Of a stretch of 64,000 bases of DNA, positions 1 to 8,397 are shown in pieces. The DNA lies in the NCBI GenBank assembly GCA_024919215.1, contig CP103437.1:496001-560000 (forward strand), in the 5' to 3' direction. The position numbers were made by a program, and so were the translations under genes. Each line of letters opens with the position of its first letter. The stretch's first letter is position 1. The stretch is from Methylophilaceae bacterium LSUCC0665. Its GTDB lineage: Bacteria; Pseudomonadota; Gammaproteobacteria; Burkholderiales; Methylophilaceae. The notes under the pieces are model-generated. The model saw nothing but the letters and a program-made list of their open reading frames with translations. It was not told where the DNA came from and searched no databases.

Positions 1-4
1 AAAG

Positions 5-919
5 CTATATCTCATAATTAAATTTCTCAAGATAGCCTTTTGCAATATCATTAAATTTTTTTATATCCTTAGAATTCATATTTTTTTTCCATTGTCCAAC
101 ACTATCATTATTTATTGGTTTGATTAAACTAGACATTGATAAATGATGTGATTTGTATATTGTCAAATCTTGCTGATCATGATTCATCATTTTTTTGTCA
201 TACACTATGTTTAACTTGTTGCAAATTTTTTTTATTTCTTCTTCTGGTGAGTTAACAAATTGTTCATAGATCACTAAATGAGAATTCTCATAATTTTCAT
301 TTAATTCAATAAGTTTATTTACATAAGTGACCCAGTTATTAGCAATTTTCTCAATACTTTGATCGTTTTTTTTTAAATTTTTTAATTGACTGAAGAAAAC
401 GTCTCTTCCATCCCTAATAATTCCAAAAAAAAAAGGATTTTTATAATTTTCTATATACCCATTAAAAAATTGCGAGCACTTGGCCCCCCAAATCGACTTT
501 TTCTCCATTAGCATTTTAGTTTTTGATAGCTCCTCTACAAACGTATAAGCAATTTTTTCAATAGTGCTATTCTTTTTAAGTAATATTCTTAATATTTCAA
601 TAAATTGATCTTTGTTAATCCCACTTCTTTCAGCTCTTAAAAGAAATGTGTTCAATAATTGGAGTTCTTTTATATTTGATATTTTTTTATTTAATTGAAG
701 ATTTTTTAATCCATAGAGAATGTTATCAATCCCCAATCTTTCCAACATATTTGGATATAGTTCATACGACATTGATATTTCTTTATGAGAATCGAGAACG
801 GTTGTTAACATTGTTCCGCCTGACCTGCTTAATCCTCTAACAAAAATACAACCAAATTTTTTATTATTAATAGCAGTATATTTATTCAATTGAATCAATT
901 CCTTGCTCTTGATTACCAA
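5..919 (-). CDS. PAPS-dependent sulfotransferase family protein
   Basis: The protein (304 aa) has a 5'-phosphosulfate-binding P-loop, GLSRSGGTM, at residues 29-37 and a 3'-phosphate-binding segment, IIRDGRDVFFS, around 167-177. A GQWKKNM element lies near the C-terminus. Sulfotransferases with these motifs move sulfate from PAPS to a hydroxyl or amino group of a glycan, lipid or other acceptor. The acceptor cannot be read from the sequence. It is the last gene of a four-gene minus-strand operon; its start overlaps the preceding membrane-protein gene by 38 bases, which suggests translational coupling. The PAPS-making and PAP-clearing genes cysC and cysQ lie 16 kb away in the rhamnose operon, consistent with a sulfated surface glycan. 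The family is clear, the substrate is inference. Confidence 0.82.
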   Translation of the reverse strand: MVIKSKELIQLNKYTAINNKKFGCIFVRGLSRSGGTMLTTVLDSHKEISMSYELYPNMLERLGIDNILYGLKNLQLNKKISNIKELQLLNTFLLRAERSGINKDQFIEILRILLKKNSTIEKIAYTFVEELSKTKMLMEKKSIWGAKCSQFFNGYIENYKNPFFFGIIRDGRDVFFSQLKNLKKNDQSIEKIANNWVTYVNKLIELNENYENSHLVIYEQFVNSPEEEIKKICNKLNIVYDKKMMNHDQQDLTIYKSHHLSMSSLIKPINNDSVGQWKKNMNSKDIKKFNDIAKGYLEKFNYEI

Positions 920-1943
920 ATATTTTAAACGACTTAGTTGATAAAATTGTTTTATTTAGGATTTTATCGTCATTATTTAGATATGAAATTAAAAGTGTAA
1001 CCTTTCTAAGATTTAAATAGAATAAATTTAAAGATGTAAAATAACTAAAAATATTTTTACACGATGAGACATATATTCTAATTCCTAATAATAAAAATAA
1101 AGAATAAGAAGTAATTTCATCCCCAGAAAGATTTATATTTTTCATGTAAATGACAACCCCAATAATTATAAATACCAAGAAGAAATTTGAATAATTTTTA
1201 CTTTTTTGAATTATTAAAAATCTATTTATAAAGCTGATAATAAATTTATCTACTTTCTTATTTTGGTTTTTATTATTTCTAAAGCTTAGTTGTAAATTTT
1301 TTAATGAATTTTTGTAATTTTCTTGATATCTAAAGGCCGATTTACTCGTTTTAATTTGTAAAAATAAAAGAATAGTAAACAATGTGCTTAATATTAAAAA
1401 CAATATCAAATTAAAATAAAAGATAGCAATAGTTAATGTAGTTACTACTAATAAATCAAATATATTTATAAGTGAAATTCTTACTAATCTTGTGAAAATA
1501 CCAATGTCACTTATAAAATCTATCATATTTTCATCTACATTCATTTTTTCTGAGAAAAATTTTTTAATCTCCTTAATATTAACAACATACTGTTTTATTA
1601 ATTTATTAATTATGCTTGCAGCATGGTTAATTATTCTTTTATTAACCAAATAGAACATTAAAAAAGATAAAATTATCGAAATCATAAGAAGAAAAATAAA
1701 ATACCAAAAACTTAACTCGAATGAATGTGTGAGTAATTTAATTTGTAATTCGCTTGCGTCATTAGTAAATAAATATTTAAATAGCTTTGTTGTGTAAGAT
1801 AGGGAAATAGCTAATAGAATAGCACTAGATACATACATTGAAGCTATTTTTATTATTTCATTTATTTCACTAAATATTGTCTTTTTATAAAAATATATTA
1901 ATAAGTTAAAATAGTAACTATTTCTTTTAAATATATTAATCAC
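882..1943 (-). CDS. ABC-exporter-like transmembrane protein without ATPase domain
   Basis: This 353-aa protein has about six predicted membrane segments (near residues 31-51, 79-100, 158-178, 180-197, 252-270 and 279-300), with a long charged loop between segments 2 and 3. This layout resembles the membrane half of a type IV ABC exporter. No Walker A, Walker B or signature motif follows, so a nucleotide-binding domain is absent from the polypeptide and none lies nearby on this strand. It overlaps the methyltransferase gene upstream by 4 bases and the sulfotransferase downstream by 38. It may be half of a split exporter, a degenerate one, or an unrelated membrane protein. The family call is tentative; the membrane topology is well supported. 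Confidence 0.55.
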   Translation of the reverse strand: MINIFKRNSYYFNLLIYFYKKTIFSEINEIIKIASMYVSSAILLAISLSYTTKLFKYLFTNDASELQIKLLTHSFELSFWYFIFLLMISIILSFLMFYLVNKRIINHAASIINKLIKQYVVNIKEIKKFFSEKMNVDENMIDFISDIGIFTRLVRISLINIFDLLVVTTLTIAIFYFNLILFLILSTLFTILLFLQIKTSKSAFRYQENYKNSLKNLQLSFRNNKNQNKKVDKFIISFINRFLIIQKSKNYSNFFLVFIIIGVVIYMKNINLSGDEITSYSLFLLLGIRIYVSSCKNIFSYFTSLNLFYLNLRKVTLLISYLNNDDKILNKTILSTKSFKIFGNQEQGIDSIE

Positions 1944-2575
1944 AATAAATTTTTTATAAAGATTGGACTGTTAATTATATTACCAGATAAACCATATCGC
2001 TTAATTTCTTTAGCTGATGGATATAAAGTTTTAAATTTATTTTTTTCAAAAAAACAAATTTGTTTATTTATTGTGTCCATAATTTTTTTCTGATTTTCTT
2101 TGATATCTATTATTTTTGGAATTCCGTTCCATGGTGCTATCCATGCAGAACCATCTGAATTTACCATAGATGCTAAATAATCAATATACTTCTCATGATT
2201 TAGGAGATCATCATAGAACCAATATGCGTTAATTGAAAATTTACAAAATAATAGGTCAAATTTTTTATTATTTTGTTTTAAATGAATATTTTTAAGATTG
2301 CCTTCAGTTACAGAATATTTTCGATATTTTCCTAGCTTTATTACTGCCTGATCTTTATCAATTGCATATAAATTTTTTTTATTTTTATTATCAATTAAGT
2401 TAAAAAAATCATAATGACCAGGACCCAAATCCATTATTTTTTTTTGTTTGAAATCAAAATTTGAAAAAAAATCATTTAAAATGTTAATAAAGGGAGTATC
2501 TGACCTATTAGGATTAGCTATATTTGGCTGATTTGCATTCTTTATAATCTCTATTTCAATTGAGTCTCTGATCAT
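1940..2575 (-). CDS. Putative SAM-dependent methyltransferase
   Basis: The 211-aa protein carries a class I methyltransferase-like glycine motif, MDLGPGHYDFF, near residues 48-58. An acidic residue follows at the end of the next strand (LYAIDKD), as expected for SAM ribose binding. The rest is divergent and the acceptor is unknown. It lies between the deacetylase-like gene and the membrane-protein gene, with 4-base overlaps on both sides (ATGA type), so it is clearly part of that operon. By context it probably modifies a sugar or lipid-linked glycan. The fold assignment is moderately sure; the substrate is not known. Confidence 0.6.
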   Translation of the reverse strand: MIRDSIEIEIIKNANQPNIANPNRSDTPFINILNDFFSNFDFKQKKIMDLGPGHYDFFNLIDNKNKKNLYAIDKDQAVIKLGKYRKYSVTEGNLKNIHLKQNNKKFDLLFCKFSINAYWFYDDLLNHEKYIDYLASMVNSDGSAWIAPWNGIPKIIDIKENQKKIMDTINKQICFFEKNKFKTLYPSAKEIKRYGLSGNIINSPIFIKNLL

Positions 2576-3495
2576 AATTTAAATATTTTTCTTAAAAAAC
2601 TAAAGGCGTTATGCTTATTAATTTGCTTAAGATGCATCTCAAAAAAATTATTTTTCGTATAATCAAAATTTAAGATATTTTTATACCATTCTTGATCTTC
2701 TAAAATTTTGTTAGGTTTCATATTTTTATCATAGTATTGAGGATGCAGTAAAATTCTATATCTTCTTCCAGGCTTCATATTTTTTAAAAAGTTAATTAAC
2801 GACCTAGAGCTTGGGTTTACCCATTTATTTGTATTATTTATACCCCCATCAGAAAACGTTTTCTCAAATCTTGCAGAAATTTTATTATGTACCCATATTA
2901 AATTTTTATTATATTGATATTTAAAAGAATAGTTATTGATGTTATCTTTTCCTGTAACTCCACCGTGAGCAGAAAAATATTTAATATTGAAAATCTCTCT
3001 CAATTCATCAATATCAGCATTAAATATCTTATTAGCAACCTTTAAATTATGTAATGACTGTTCAACTGCGTTCATGTGGTATCCAATAATAAAACCTTTT
3101 TTCTGGCACCTTAGTAGAAATTTTTTATCTAAATTATAGTTAGTAAAGCTTAGTTTTTTATTTATTTTTAATTCTGTTCGATTTACTCTCTTGTTAAAAA
3201 TCATTACACTTGATTTAATACCGAGTCTAATTTCTTCTTTCAACAGCTTCTCTGTTCGTTCCGGAACGGAATCGACGTCATGCTGAAATAAAATGTATAT
3301 TTTATTTTTATCTTTTATTTTATTCCAGTTATTATATTCCTTTGGATATTGCTTTTCTGGATAATCATTTTTTTGCCAACATAAATTATCATATGTGATT
3401 ATTTTATATTGATTATTTTTTTTTAAATATTCAAATAAATGAATTAGATAATCGATTGGAAAATAAGCACTTGGATTAGTTTGAAAAGGTTGCAT
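2572..3495 (-). CDS. NodB-like polysaccharide deacetylase-fold protein
   Basis: The 307-aa protein shows the spaced elements of the carbohydrate esterase 4 / polysaccharide deacetylase fold: HDVDS at residues 72-76 (a metal-binding His-Asp motif), GYHMN at 138-142, SAHGG at 175-179, and a late HPQ at 251-253 that could supply the catalytic histidine. Such enzymes remove N- or O-acetyl groups from sugars. No signal peptide is visible, so it probably acts in the cytoplasm on a nucleotide- or lipid-linked sugar, unlike secreted members. It is the first gene of the minus-strand operon and overlaps the methyltransferase by 4 bases. It is divergently oriented from the GT4 gene at 3672. Function beyond the fold is inference. 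Confidence 0.65.
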   Translation of the reverse strand: MQPFQTNPSAYFPIDYLIHLFEYLKKNNQYKIITYDNLCWQKNDYPEKQYPKEYNNWNKIKDKNKIYILFQHDVDSVPERTEKLLKEEIRLGIKSSVMIFNKRVNRTELKINKKLSFTNYNLDKKFLLRCQKKGFIIGYHMNAVEQSLHNLKVANKIFNADIDELREIFNIKYFSAHGGVTGKDNINNYSFKYQYNKNLIWVHNKISARFEKTFSDGGINNTNKWVNPSSRSLINFLKNMKPGRRYRILLHPQYYDKNMKPNKILEDQEWYKNILNFDYTKNNFFEMHLKQINKHNAFSFLRKIFKL

Positions 3496-3671
3496 AGAAA
3501 TTAAAAAATTAGATAATCAAGTAGATATTATCATAGACATAATGCCTAATTTAAAATAACAAGCTATCAATTTTTTTATTATATTTCGATTATTGGTATT
3601 TATAGTTTAATATTTTTGTGTAATTAACCTTTATGCATAATATCTAACCAAACTAAAAAGATAAAAACATA
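3496..3671. promoter_or_regulatory. Divergent intergenic region between two polysaccharide transcription units
   Basis: This 176-base region separates the outward-facing deacetylase-like and GT4 genes, so it must hold both promoters unless transcription reads in from elsewhere. It is almost entirely A and T with many TATAAT-like strings, which makes it impossible to choose one promoter by eye. I see no JUMPstart (ops) element and no hairpin terminator. Confidence 0.4.
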
Positions 3672-4997
3672 ATGAAAATATTAGTACTTTTAGGTAACCC
3701 TATTGACCATGATAGTAGGGTTAAAAATTTAATTACTGCATTATCAAAAGATAAATCAAACTTAATCTTCTTGCAGTATCTAAAAAATGATACAGAACAA
3801 AGTGATTATAATTTTATGAAAAATAATGTAACTGTTAAAAGTTACATTCTCTCCAAGAATTTAATTTACTCCTTTTTTTTATTATTCTTTCCTAATTCTT
3901 TTAAATCAAAAAAAATAATCAAAAAAAATAAAGCTATAAACACTAATCCACTTTATACAAAATTTAGGTTTATATATATCCCGATAAGATATATATATAC
4001 TAAAATGTATTTATTATTAAGAGGTTTGCTTTTATTAGATCCAGGTATTCAAACCTGGATCTTTAAGAAGGATGCTTTAAAATTTAATCCTGATATTATT
4101 CATGCAAATGATTTATCTACTCTAGGACTTGGTGTTAAAATCAAAAAAAAATGTAGGTCTAAACTTATCTATGATTCACATGAACTTGAAACTGATAGAA
4201 ATCTAAAGCTATCTTTTGTTCAAAAGTGGATTAGACATTATGTAGAAAAAAAATGTATTAAATATGCAGATAGGGTCATTACTGTTTCTGAGAGCATAGC
4301 TAATCATTTGTCTAAGTTATATTCAATTAAAAAACCTTTAGTAATTTACAACACACCTAATTTTAAAACCTTGAAAAAAAAATCATCAATCAAGGAATGT
4401 ATATTTACTAAAAATATCGTGGATATTAGTAATGTTAATATTATTGTATATATTGGTTTAGTTACGTTTAACAGGGGTTTAGAGACCTTGGTAAGCTCTT
4501 TCATAAAATTTTTTCAAGAACCAATTAATAATAAACCTAATTATTTATTTATAGTAGGACCTATGTCATCTAAGTTTTACTCTTCAAATTTAGGTTTATT
4601 TGATCAATGTCGAAATAATAATATTTACGTCTTGCCGCCCGTTTCATATCTTGAAATTATTAATATTTTTAAATATGCAAATGTAAGTGTAATTCCAATT
4701 CAGAATTGTTGTAAAAGTTATGACTTTTGTTTACCTAATAAACTTTTTGAAAGTGTGTTTTCTAATTTGCCGGTTGCAGCATCAAATCTATTTGAACTTT
4801 CTGAATTTATTAAAAAATATAAATGTGGTGAAATTTTTAATCCAATAGACCCTGAAGATATGGCAAAAAAAATTACTAAAATATTACTTAGTGACAAAAA
4901 AAAATATATTAATGATAGAAAAATTGAAGAAATTAAAAAGATTTATTCAATTGAAGTTCAGAATAAGAAATTAATTGATTTATATTCTAGTATTTAA
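3672..4997 (+). CDS. GT4-family glycosyltransferase (GT-B fold)
   Basis: The 441-aa protein begins with a Rossmann strand (MKILVLLGNP). It has the HANDL and YDSHELE elements (DSHE at residues 168-171) common in the N-terminal domain of GT4 enzymes. In the C-terminal domain there is a donor-binding NKLFESVFSNLPVAAS segment around 356-371, equivalent to the EX7E region, with a single clear Glu. It should transfer a sugar from a nucleotide donor to a lipid-linked glycan on the cytoplasmic side of the inner membrane. Neighbours are the sulfotransferase operon and a flippase gene. Donor and acceptor are unknown. Confidence 0.8.
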   Translation: MKILVLLGNPIDHDSRVKNLITALSKDKSNLIFLQYLKNDTEQSDYNFMKNNVTVKSYILSKNLIYSFFLLFFPNSFKSKKIIKKNKAINTNPLYTKFRFIYIPIRYIYTKMYLLLRGLLLLDPGIQTWIFKKDALKFNPDIIHANDLSTLGLGVKIKKKCRSKLIYDSHELETDRNLKLSFVQKWIRHYVEKKCIKYADRVITVSESIANHLSKLYSIKKPLVIYNTPNFKTLKKKSSIKECIFTKNIVDISNVNIIVYIGLVTFNRGLETLVSSFIKFFQEPINNKPNYLFIVGPMSSKFYSSNLGLFDQCRNNNIYVLPPVSYLEIINIFKYANVSVIPIQNCCKSYDFCLPNKLFESVFSNLPVAASNLFELSEFIKKYKCGEIFNPIDPEDMAKKITKILLSDKKKYINDRKIEEIKKIYSIEVQNKKLIDLYSSI

Positions 4998-5099
4998 GAT
5001 TTTCATATGTTAATTAAATTTTTAGCCATATAATTTTATTTTAAATTAGTAAAAAAATTATAAAGCGTAACCAATCAATTTAAATTTTTTACTTATCGA

Positions 5100-6308
5100 A
5101 TGTTAAATAATATTCTCAAACACTCTTTTTCCCGTATATCTATTGTTTTAATTAATCAACTTTCTGTTCTAATTGCGATACCTATTTTAGCTTCAAGATT
5201 AGAGTTTTTTGTTTTTGGGCAAATTGCAGTTGGGTTTGTAATAGTACAATTATCTTGGGTCATTAGTGATTGGGGTGTTCAGCACTATAGTATAGAGAGC
5301 TGGAATAAAGCAAAAAAGTTGAGTGATAAAAATAGATTTATTAGCCTGCTATTAGCTCTTCGAATAATTGTTGCCGTCATTTGTTTATCGGTTATTCTTT
5401 TTTTAATTTATACAAACTTTCTAAACTTTCCTTTTATTTTTTGTATTTGTATTATTCCCAGCATTTTATTCGGTGCAGCATATCCCCTTTGGTTTTTCCA
5501 AGTTAACAAAATTCCACAAACCATGATTTTGCCAACATTTATGTCTCGACTGGTTTATTTGCTCGTCATATATTTATTTGTTAACGATAACTCATCAGCT
5601 CACTGGGCTTTCTTAGCGCAAGGAATTAATATGGGAGCAATTACGGTGTATGCATATGTATCTATGGTTGTGCGACATTCCTACTCCTGGATAAATTTCA
5701 ATCAAAAACAATTCATGCTGGTTCTTCGATCAAGCTTACCTTATTTATTAAATGCAGTGACTAATAATCAAATTAATACCTTATGGGGGTTTGGTCTTGC
5801 TGTTGTAGGTGGACCAATGGCTATGGCAATTTTTAACCTAGGTGATCAGATTTATCGAATGGGAGGGGCTTTAACCAATGTAATTGCACAGTCGGTCAGA
5901 ATATATTCTAAGGAGTGTAGTTTTAATAAAACCTTACCTACGGTTTTATTTTTCATTCTGCTGTATTTGATAACCGCTTTTATTGTTATTTTTTTTGCTA
6001 AAGATATCGTTATGAAATTTTTTAATCCGGATTATTATGAAGCAATCAAGTTAATTCAAATAATGACGATTATATGGGCTTTGCATGCCATTATAAAAAT
6101 ACTGAATTATCCAATCTTAGGAAAATTTTATAGCACTCATTTTATAAATAGATTGACTTATAAATTCTTGATTCTTCATGTGCTATTTTTTTTAGTATGG
6201 ATTAATTTATTCAACTCACCCTTATCCATGTCTTTTTTCTTTGGATGTGTTGTTCTAGTTCATTTATTAATATTTTTCTATCTGGTTTTTTATAAATTAT
6301 ATTTATAA
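5100..6308 (+). CDS. Wzx-like polysaccharide flippase (MOP superfamily)
   Basis: The 402-aa protein is hydrophobic throughout, with about 12 membrane helices. It opens with the pattern of the polysaccharide_synt family: a basic N-terminus, a helix, then FFVFGQIAVGFVIVQLS. Proteins of this kind flip undecaprenyl-diphosphate-linked oligosaccharides to the periplasmic face. The start at 5100 follows a 100-base AT-rich gap. The gene lies between the GT4 gene and metY, away from the main sugar cluster that starts near 14 kb. It is the only full-length flippase candidate in the window. The family call is strong; the lipid-linked cargo is unknown. Confidence 0.75.
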   Translation: MLNNILKHSFSRISIVLINQLSVLIAIPILASRLEFFVFGQIAVGFVIVQLSWVISDWGVQHYSIESWNKAKKLSDKNRFISLLLALRIIVAVICLSVILFLIYTNFLNFPFIFCICIIPSILFGAAYPLWFFQVNKIPQTMILPTFMSRLVYLLVIYLFVNDNSSAHWAFLAQGINMGAITVYAYVSMVVRHSYSWINFNQKQFMLVLRSSLPYLLNAVTNNQINTLWGFGLAVVGGPMAMAIFNLGDQIYRMGGALTNVIAQSVRIYSKECSFNKTLPTVLFFILLYLITAFIVIFFAKDIVMKFFNPDYYEAIKLIQIMTIIWALHAIIKILNYPILGKFYSTHFINRLTYKFLILHVLFFLVWINLFNSPLSMSFFFGCVVLVHLLIFFYLVFYKLYL

Positions 6309-6399
6309 AAATGATTTCTAACTTTAATCGTTTTAAAAAAATTTGAATTTTATTTTTAAAATCCTAAAATGGTGTTAAACATACAATTTAAGGATAGTC

Positions 6400-7677
6400 A
6401 TGAACTTAGAAAGCATAGCTCTGCACTCAGGGTATACATCAGAATCTACAACCAAAGCAGCTACAACGCCAATCTATCAAACCACTTCATTTACATTTGA
6501 TAACACGCAACATGGAGCTGACCTCTTTGATTTAAAAGTTGAAGGTAATATTTATTCAAGAATTATGAATCCAACCAATGCCGTTTTAGAGCAAAGAATT
6601 ACAGAGATGGAGGGAGGCATTGGTGCACTAGCGTTGGCTTCAGGGATGGCAGCTATTACCTACTCAATTCAATGTATCACAAGAGCTGGAGATAACATCA
6701 TTAGTACAAACCAGTTATATGGCGGAACATTTAACTTATTCGCCCATACGTTCCCTCAGCAGGGGATTGATGTGAAGATGATTGATGCATCTGATTTTGA
6801 TTTGATTGAACAATCTATTGATGAGAAAACAAAGGCCATTTATTGTGAATCCATTGGTAATCCGCTAGGCAATGTGGTTGATATTGAGACCTTGGCCAAA
6901 ATTGCTCATAAGCACGGAATACCTTTAATCGTAGATAATACCGTTCCAACTCCTTACTTATGCAGACCCATAGATTTTGGTGCAGATATCGTTGTTCATT
7001 CATTAACAAAATATATAGGTGGTCATGGAACAACGGTAGGTGGAATCATTGTGGATTCAGGAAAATTTGATTGGGCAAAAAATAAAGAAAGATTTCCAAT
7101 GTTGAATGAACCTGATCCCTCATACCATGGAGTTGTTTATACTGAGGCCTTAGGTCCTGCAGCATATATTGGAAGGTGTCGAGTTGTGCCATTAAGAAAT
7201 ACTGGATCAGCGCTGGCAGCCTTTAGTGCATTTCAGATTCTTCAGGGTTTAGAAACTTTAGGATTGAGGATTGAAAAACACTGCGAAAATGCTCAAACAT
7301 TAGCTGAATATTTAAAAAGTCATTCAAGTGTCAATTGGGTTAACTATGCAGGACTTCCGACAGATAAGTATCATGATGTTTGTAAAAAAATCTCGAAAGG
7401 AAAGGCATCTGGCATTATCAGCTTTGGCGTCAAAGGGGGGAGAGAGGCAGGCGCAAAATTTATTGATGCCTTGCAGATGATTCTTCGATTAGTAAATATT
7501 GGGGATGCAAAATCATTGGCATGTCATCCTGCGACGACCACGCATCGACAACTTAACCCTGCGGAGTTAAAAAGCGCAGGTGTCTCAGAAGATATGGTCA
7601 GAATTTCTGTGGGTATTGAACACATAGAGGATATTATTGCCGATATTGCTCAAGCTTTAAAGAAGTCTCAGGAGTAG
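6400..7677 (+). CDS. metY: O-acetylhomoserine sulfhydrylase
   Basis: This 425-aa PLP enzyme belongs to the Cys/Met metabolism family. Lys204 within the SLTKYIGGHGTTVGG motif is the expected Schiff-base lysine, and the YSRIMNPTNAVLEQR and SGMAAI substrate- and cofactor-binding elements are present. The length fits MetY (about 430 aa) better than MetB or MetC (about 380-400). MetY uses O-acetylhomoserine and sulfide to form homocysteine and acetate for methionine synthesis. An AAGGAT ribosome binding site lies just upstream of the ATG. It is a single gene with no obvious operon partner; I see no SAM riboswitch in the 91 bases upstream. Confidence 0.92.
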   Translation: MNLESIALHSGYTSESTTKAATTPIYQTTSFTFDNTQHGADLFDLKVEGNIYSRIMNPTNAVLEQRITEMEGGIGALALASGMAAITYSIQCITRAGDNIISTNQLYGGTFNLFAHTFPQQGIDVKMIDASDFDLIEQSIDEKTKAIYCESIGNPLGNVVDIETLAKIAHKHGIPLIVDNTVPTPYLCRPIDFGADIVVHSLTKYIGGHGTTVGGIIVDSGKFDWAKNKERFPMLNEPDPSYHGVVYTEALGPAAYIGRCRVVPLRNTGSALAAFSAFQILQGLETLGLRIEKHCENAQTLAEYLKSHSSVNWVNYAGLPTDKYHDVCKKISKGKASGIISFGVKGGREAGAKFIDALQMILRLVNIGDAKSLACHPATTTHRQLNPAELKSAGVSEDMVRISVGIEHIEDIIADIAQALKKSQE

Positions 7678-7974
7678 ATGAAACTAAGTTATCCTATGAC
7701 TTATCCACAAAAAAATAATTTTTTAAATTAAAAAATATAACTTCTTTTTTAATTTTTTGCTTGTTATATTGTTAAATATAGATTAATAAGTTATTGTTTT
7801 TTAATAATTATTTTTAATTCATGATTTACTTTTTTAAATCTTTAGAATTGAAATTTTATCATTATTTTATTTATCCACAAAGTTATCCACAGAAAATTAA
7901 TTATTGCAACGTTAATTTTTCTGTGATATTTTGACTACATATATAAATATATTTTTCCAAAAGGGAGATTTGGA
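7678..7974. other. AT-rich intergenic region with three consensus DnaA boxes
   Basis: This 297-base region between metY and the BLUF gene holds three perfect TTATCCACA 9-mers, at 7701-7709, 7871-7879 and 7883-7891, all in the same orientation. The last two start 12 bases apart. Between the first and second lies a block of almost pure A+T, including the 17-base palindrome TTTTTTAAATTAAAAAA at 7719-7735. This arrangement resembles an origin of replication, or a DnaA-titrating or DnaA-regulated site. Neither dnaA nor mnmG, frequent oriC neighbours, is nearby. The 9-mers are seen directly; the role is inference. Confidence 0.5.
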
Positions 7975-8382
7975 GTGTTTGAATTAATATATGTGAGTAC
8001 CGCTGCCAATAGGATGACTAAGGACGACCTTCAGTCCATCATGTTTGAAAGTATGCGACATAACTCTGATCACAGTATTACGGGTTTATTACTCTACGAT
8101 CAAGGATCATTTTGTCAGGTGCTTGAGGGCGAAAAAAAAGATCTTAAAAATCTTTATAAAAAAATTGAGAAGGATCCTCGACACTTCAATGTAAATTTAA
8201 TCTCAGAGAAAGATATTGATATAAGAGAATTTTCAGCCTGGTCCATGCGTTTTATCAATTTAGATTTTTATGATCGAGATAAAATTAAAGGGTATCAAAA
8301 AGATAACGGCAACCTGATGGATTGGAATGCAATCAATGCATCCCTTGCTAAAAATATCCTCATGCAATTTAAAAGTATCTAA
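7975..8382 (+). CDS. BLUF-domain blue-light photosensor, single domain
   Basis: The 135-aa protein is essentially one BLUF domain with a tail of about 35 residues. The flavin-switch residues are present: Tyr6 in LIYVS, Asn30, Gln48 in FCQVLEG, and Trp89 and Met91 in FSAWSMRF. These match the Tyr8/Asn32/Gln50/Trp91/Met93 set of the cyanobacterial BLUF protein Slr1694, offset by two. It should bind FAD and switch hydrogen bonding in blue light. No cyclase, EAL or GGDEF output domain is attached, so it must act through a partner protein. It uses a GTG start preceded by GGGAG. The neighbouring transporter is not an obvious partner. Confidence 0.9.
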   Translation: MFELIYVSTAANRMTKDDLQSIMFESMRHNSDHSITGLLLYDQGSFCQVLEGEKKDLKNLYKKIEKDPRHFNVNLISEKDIDIREFSAWSMRFINLDFYDRDKIKGYQKDNGNLMDWNAINASLAKNILMQFKSI

Positions 8383-8397
8383 TTCTTAATTTTTTTA

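Noticed and set aside
646-840. 64-aa plus-strand open frame inside the sulfotransferase gene
   Set aside because: It lies wholly on the antisense strand of a gene with clear PAPS-binding motifs, has no ribosome binding site and no recognisable family.
5-6308. The sulfotransferase block as a mobile element or prophage
   Set aside because: No transposase, integrase, terminal repeats or tRNA-flanked ends were seen; extreme A+T content alone is not evidence of mobility.
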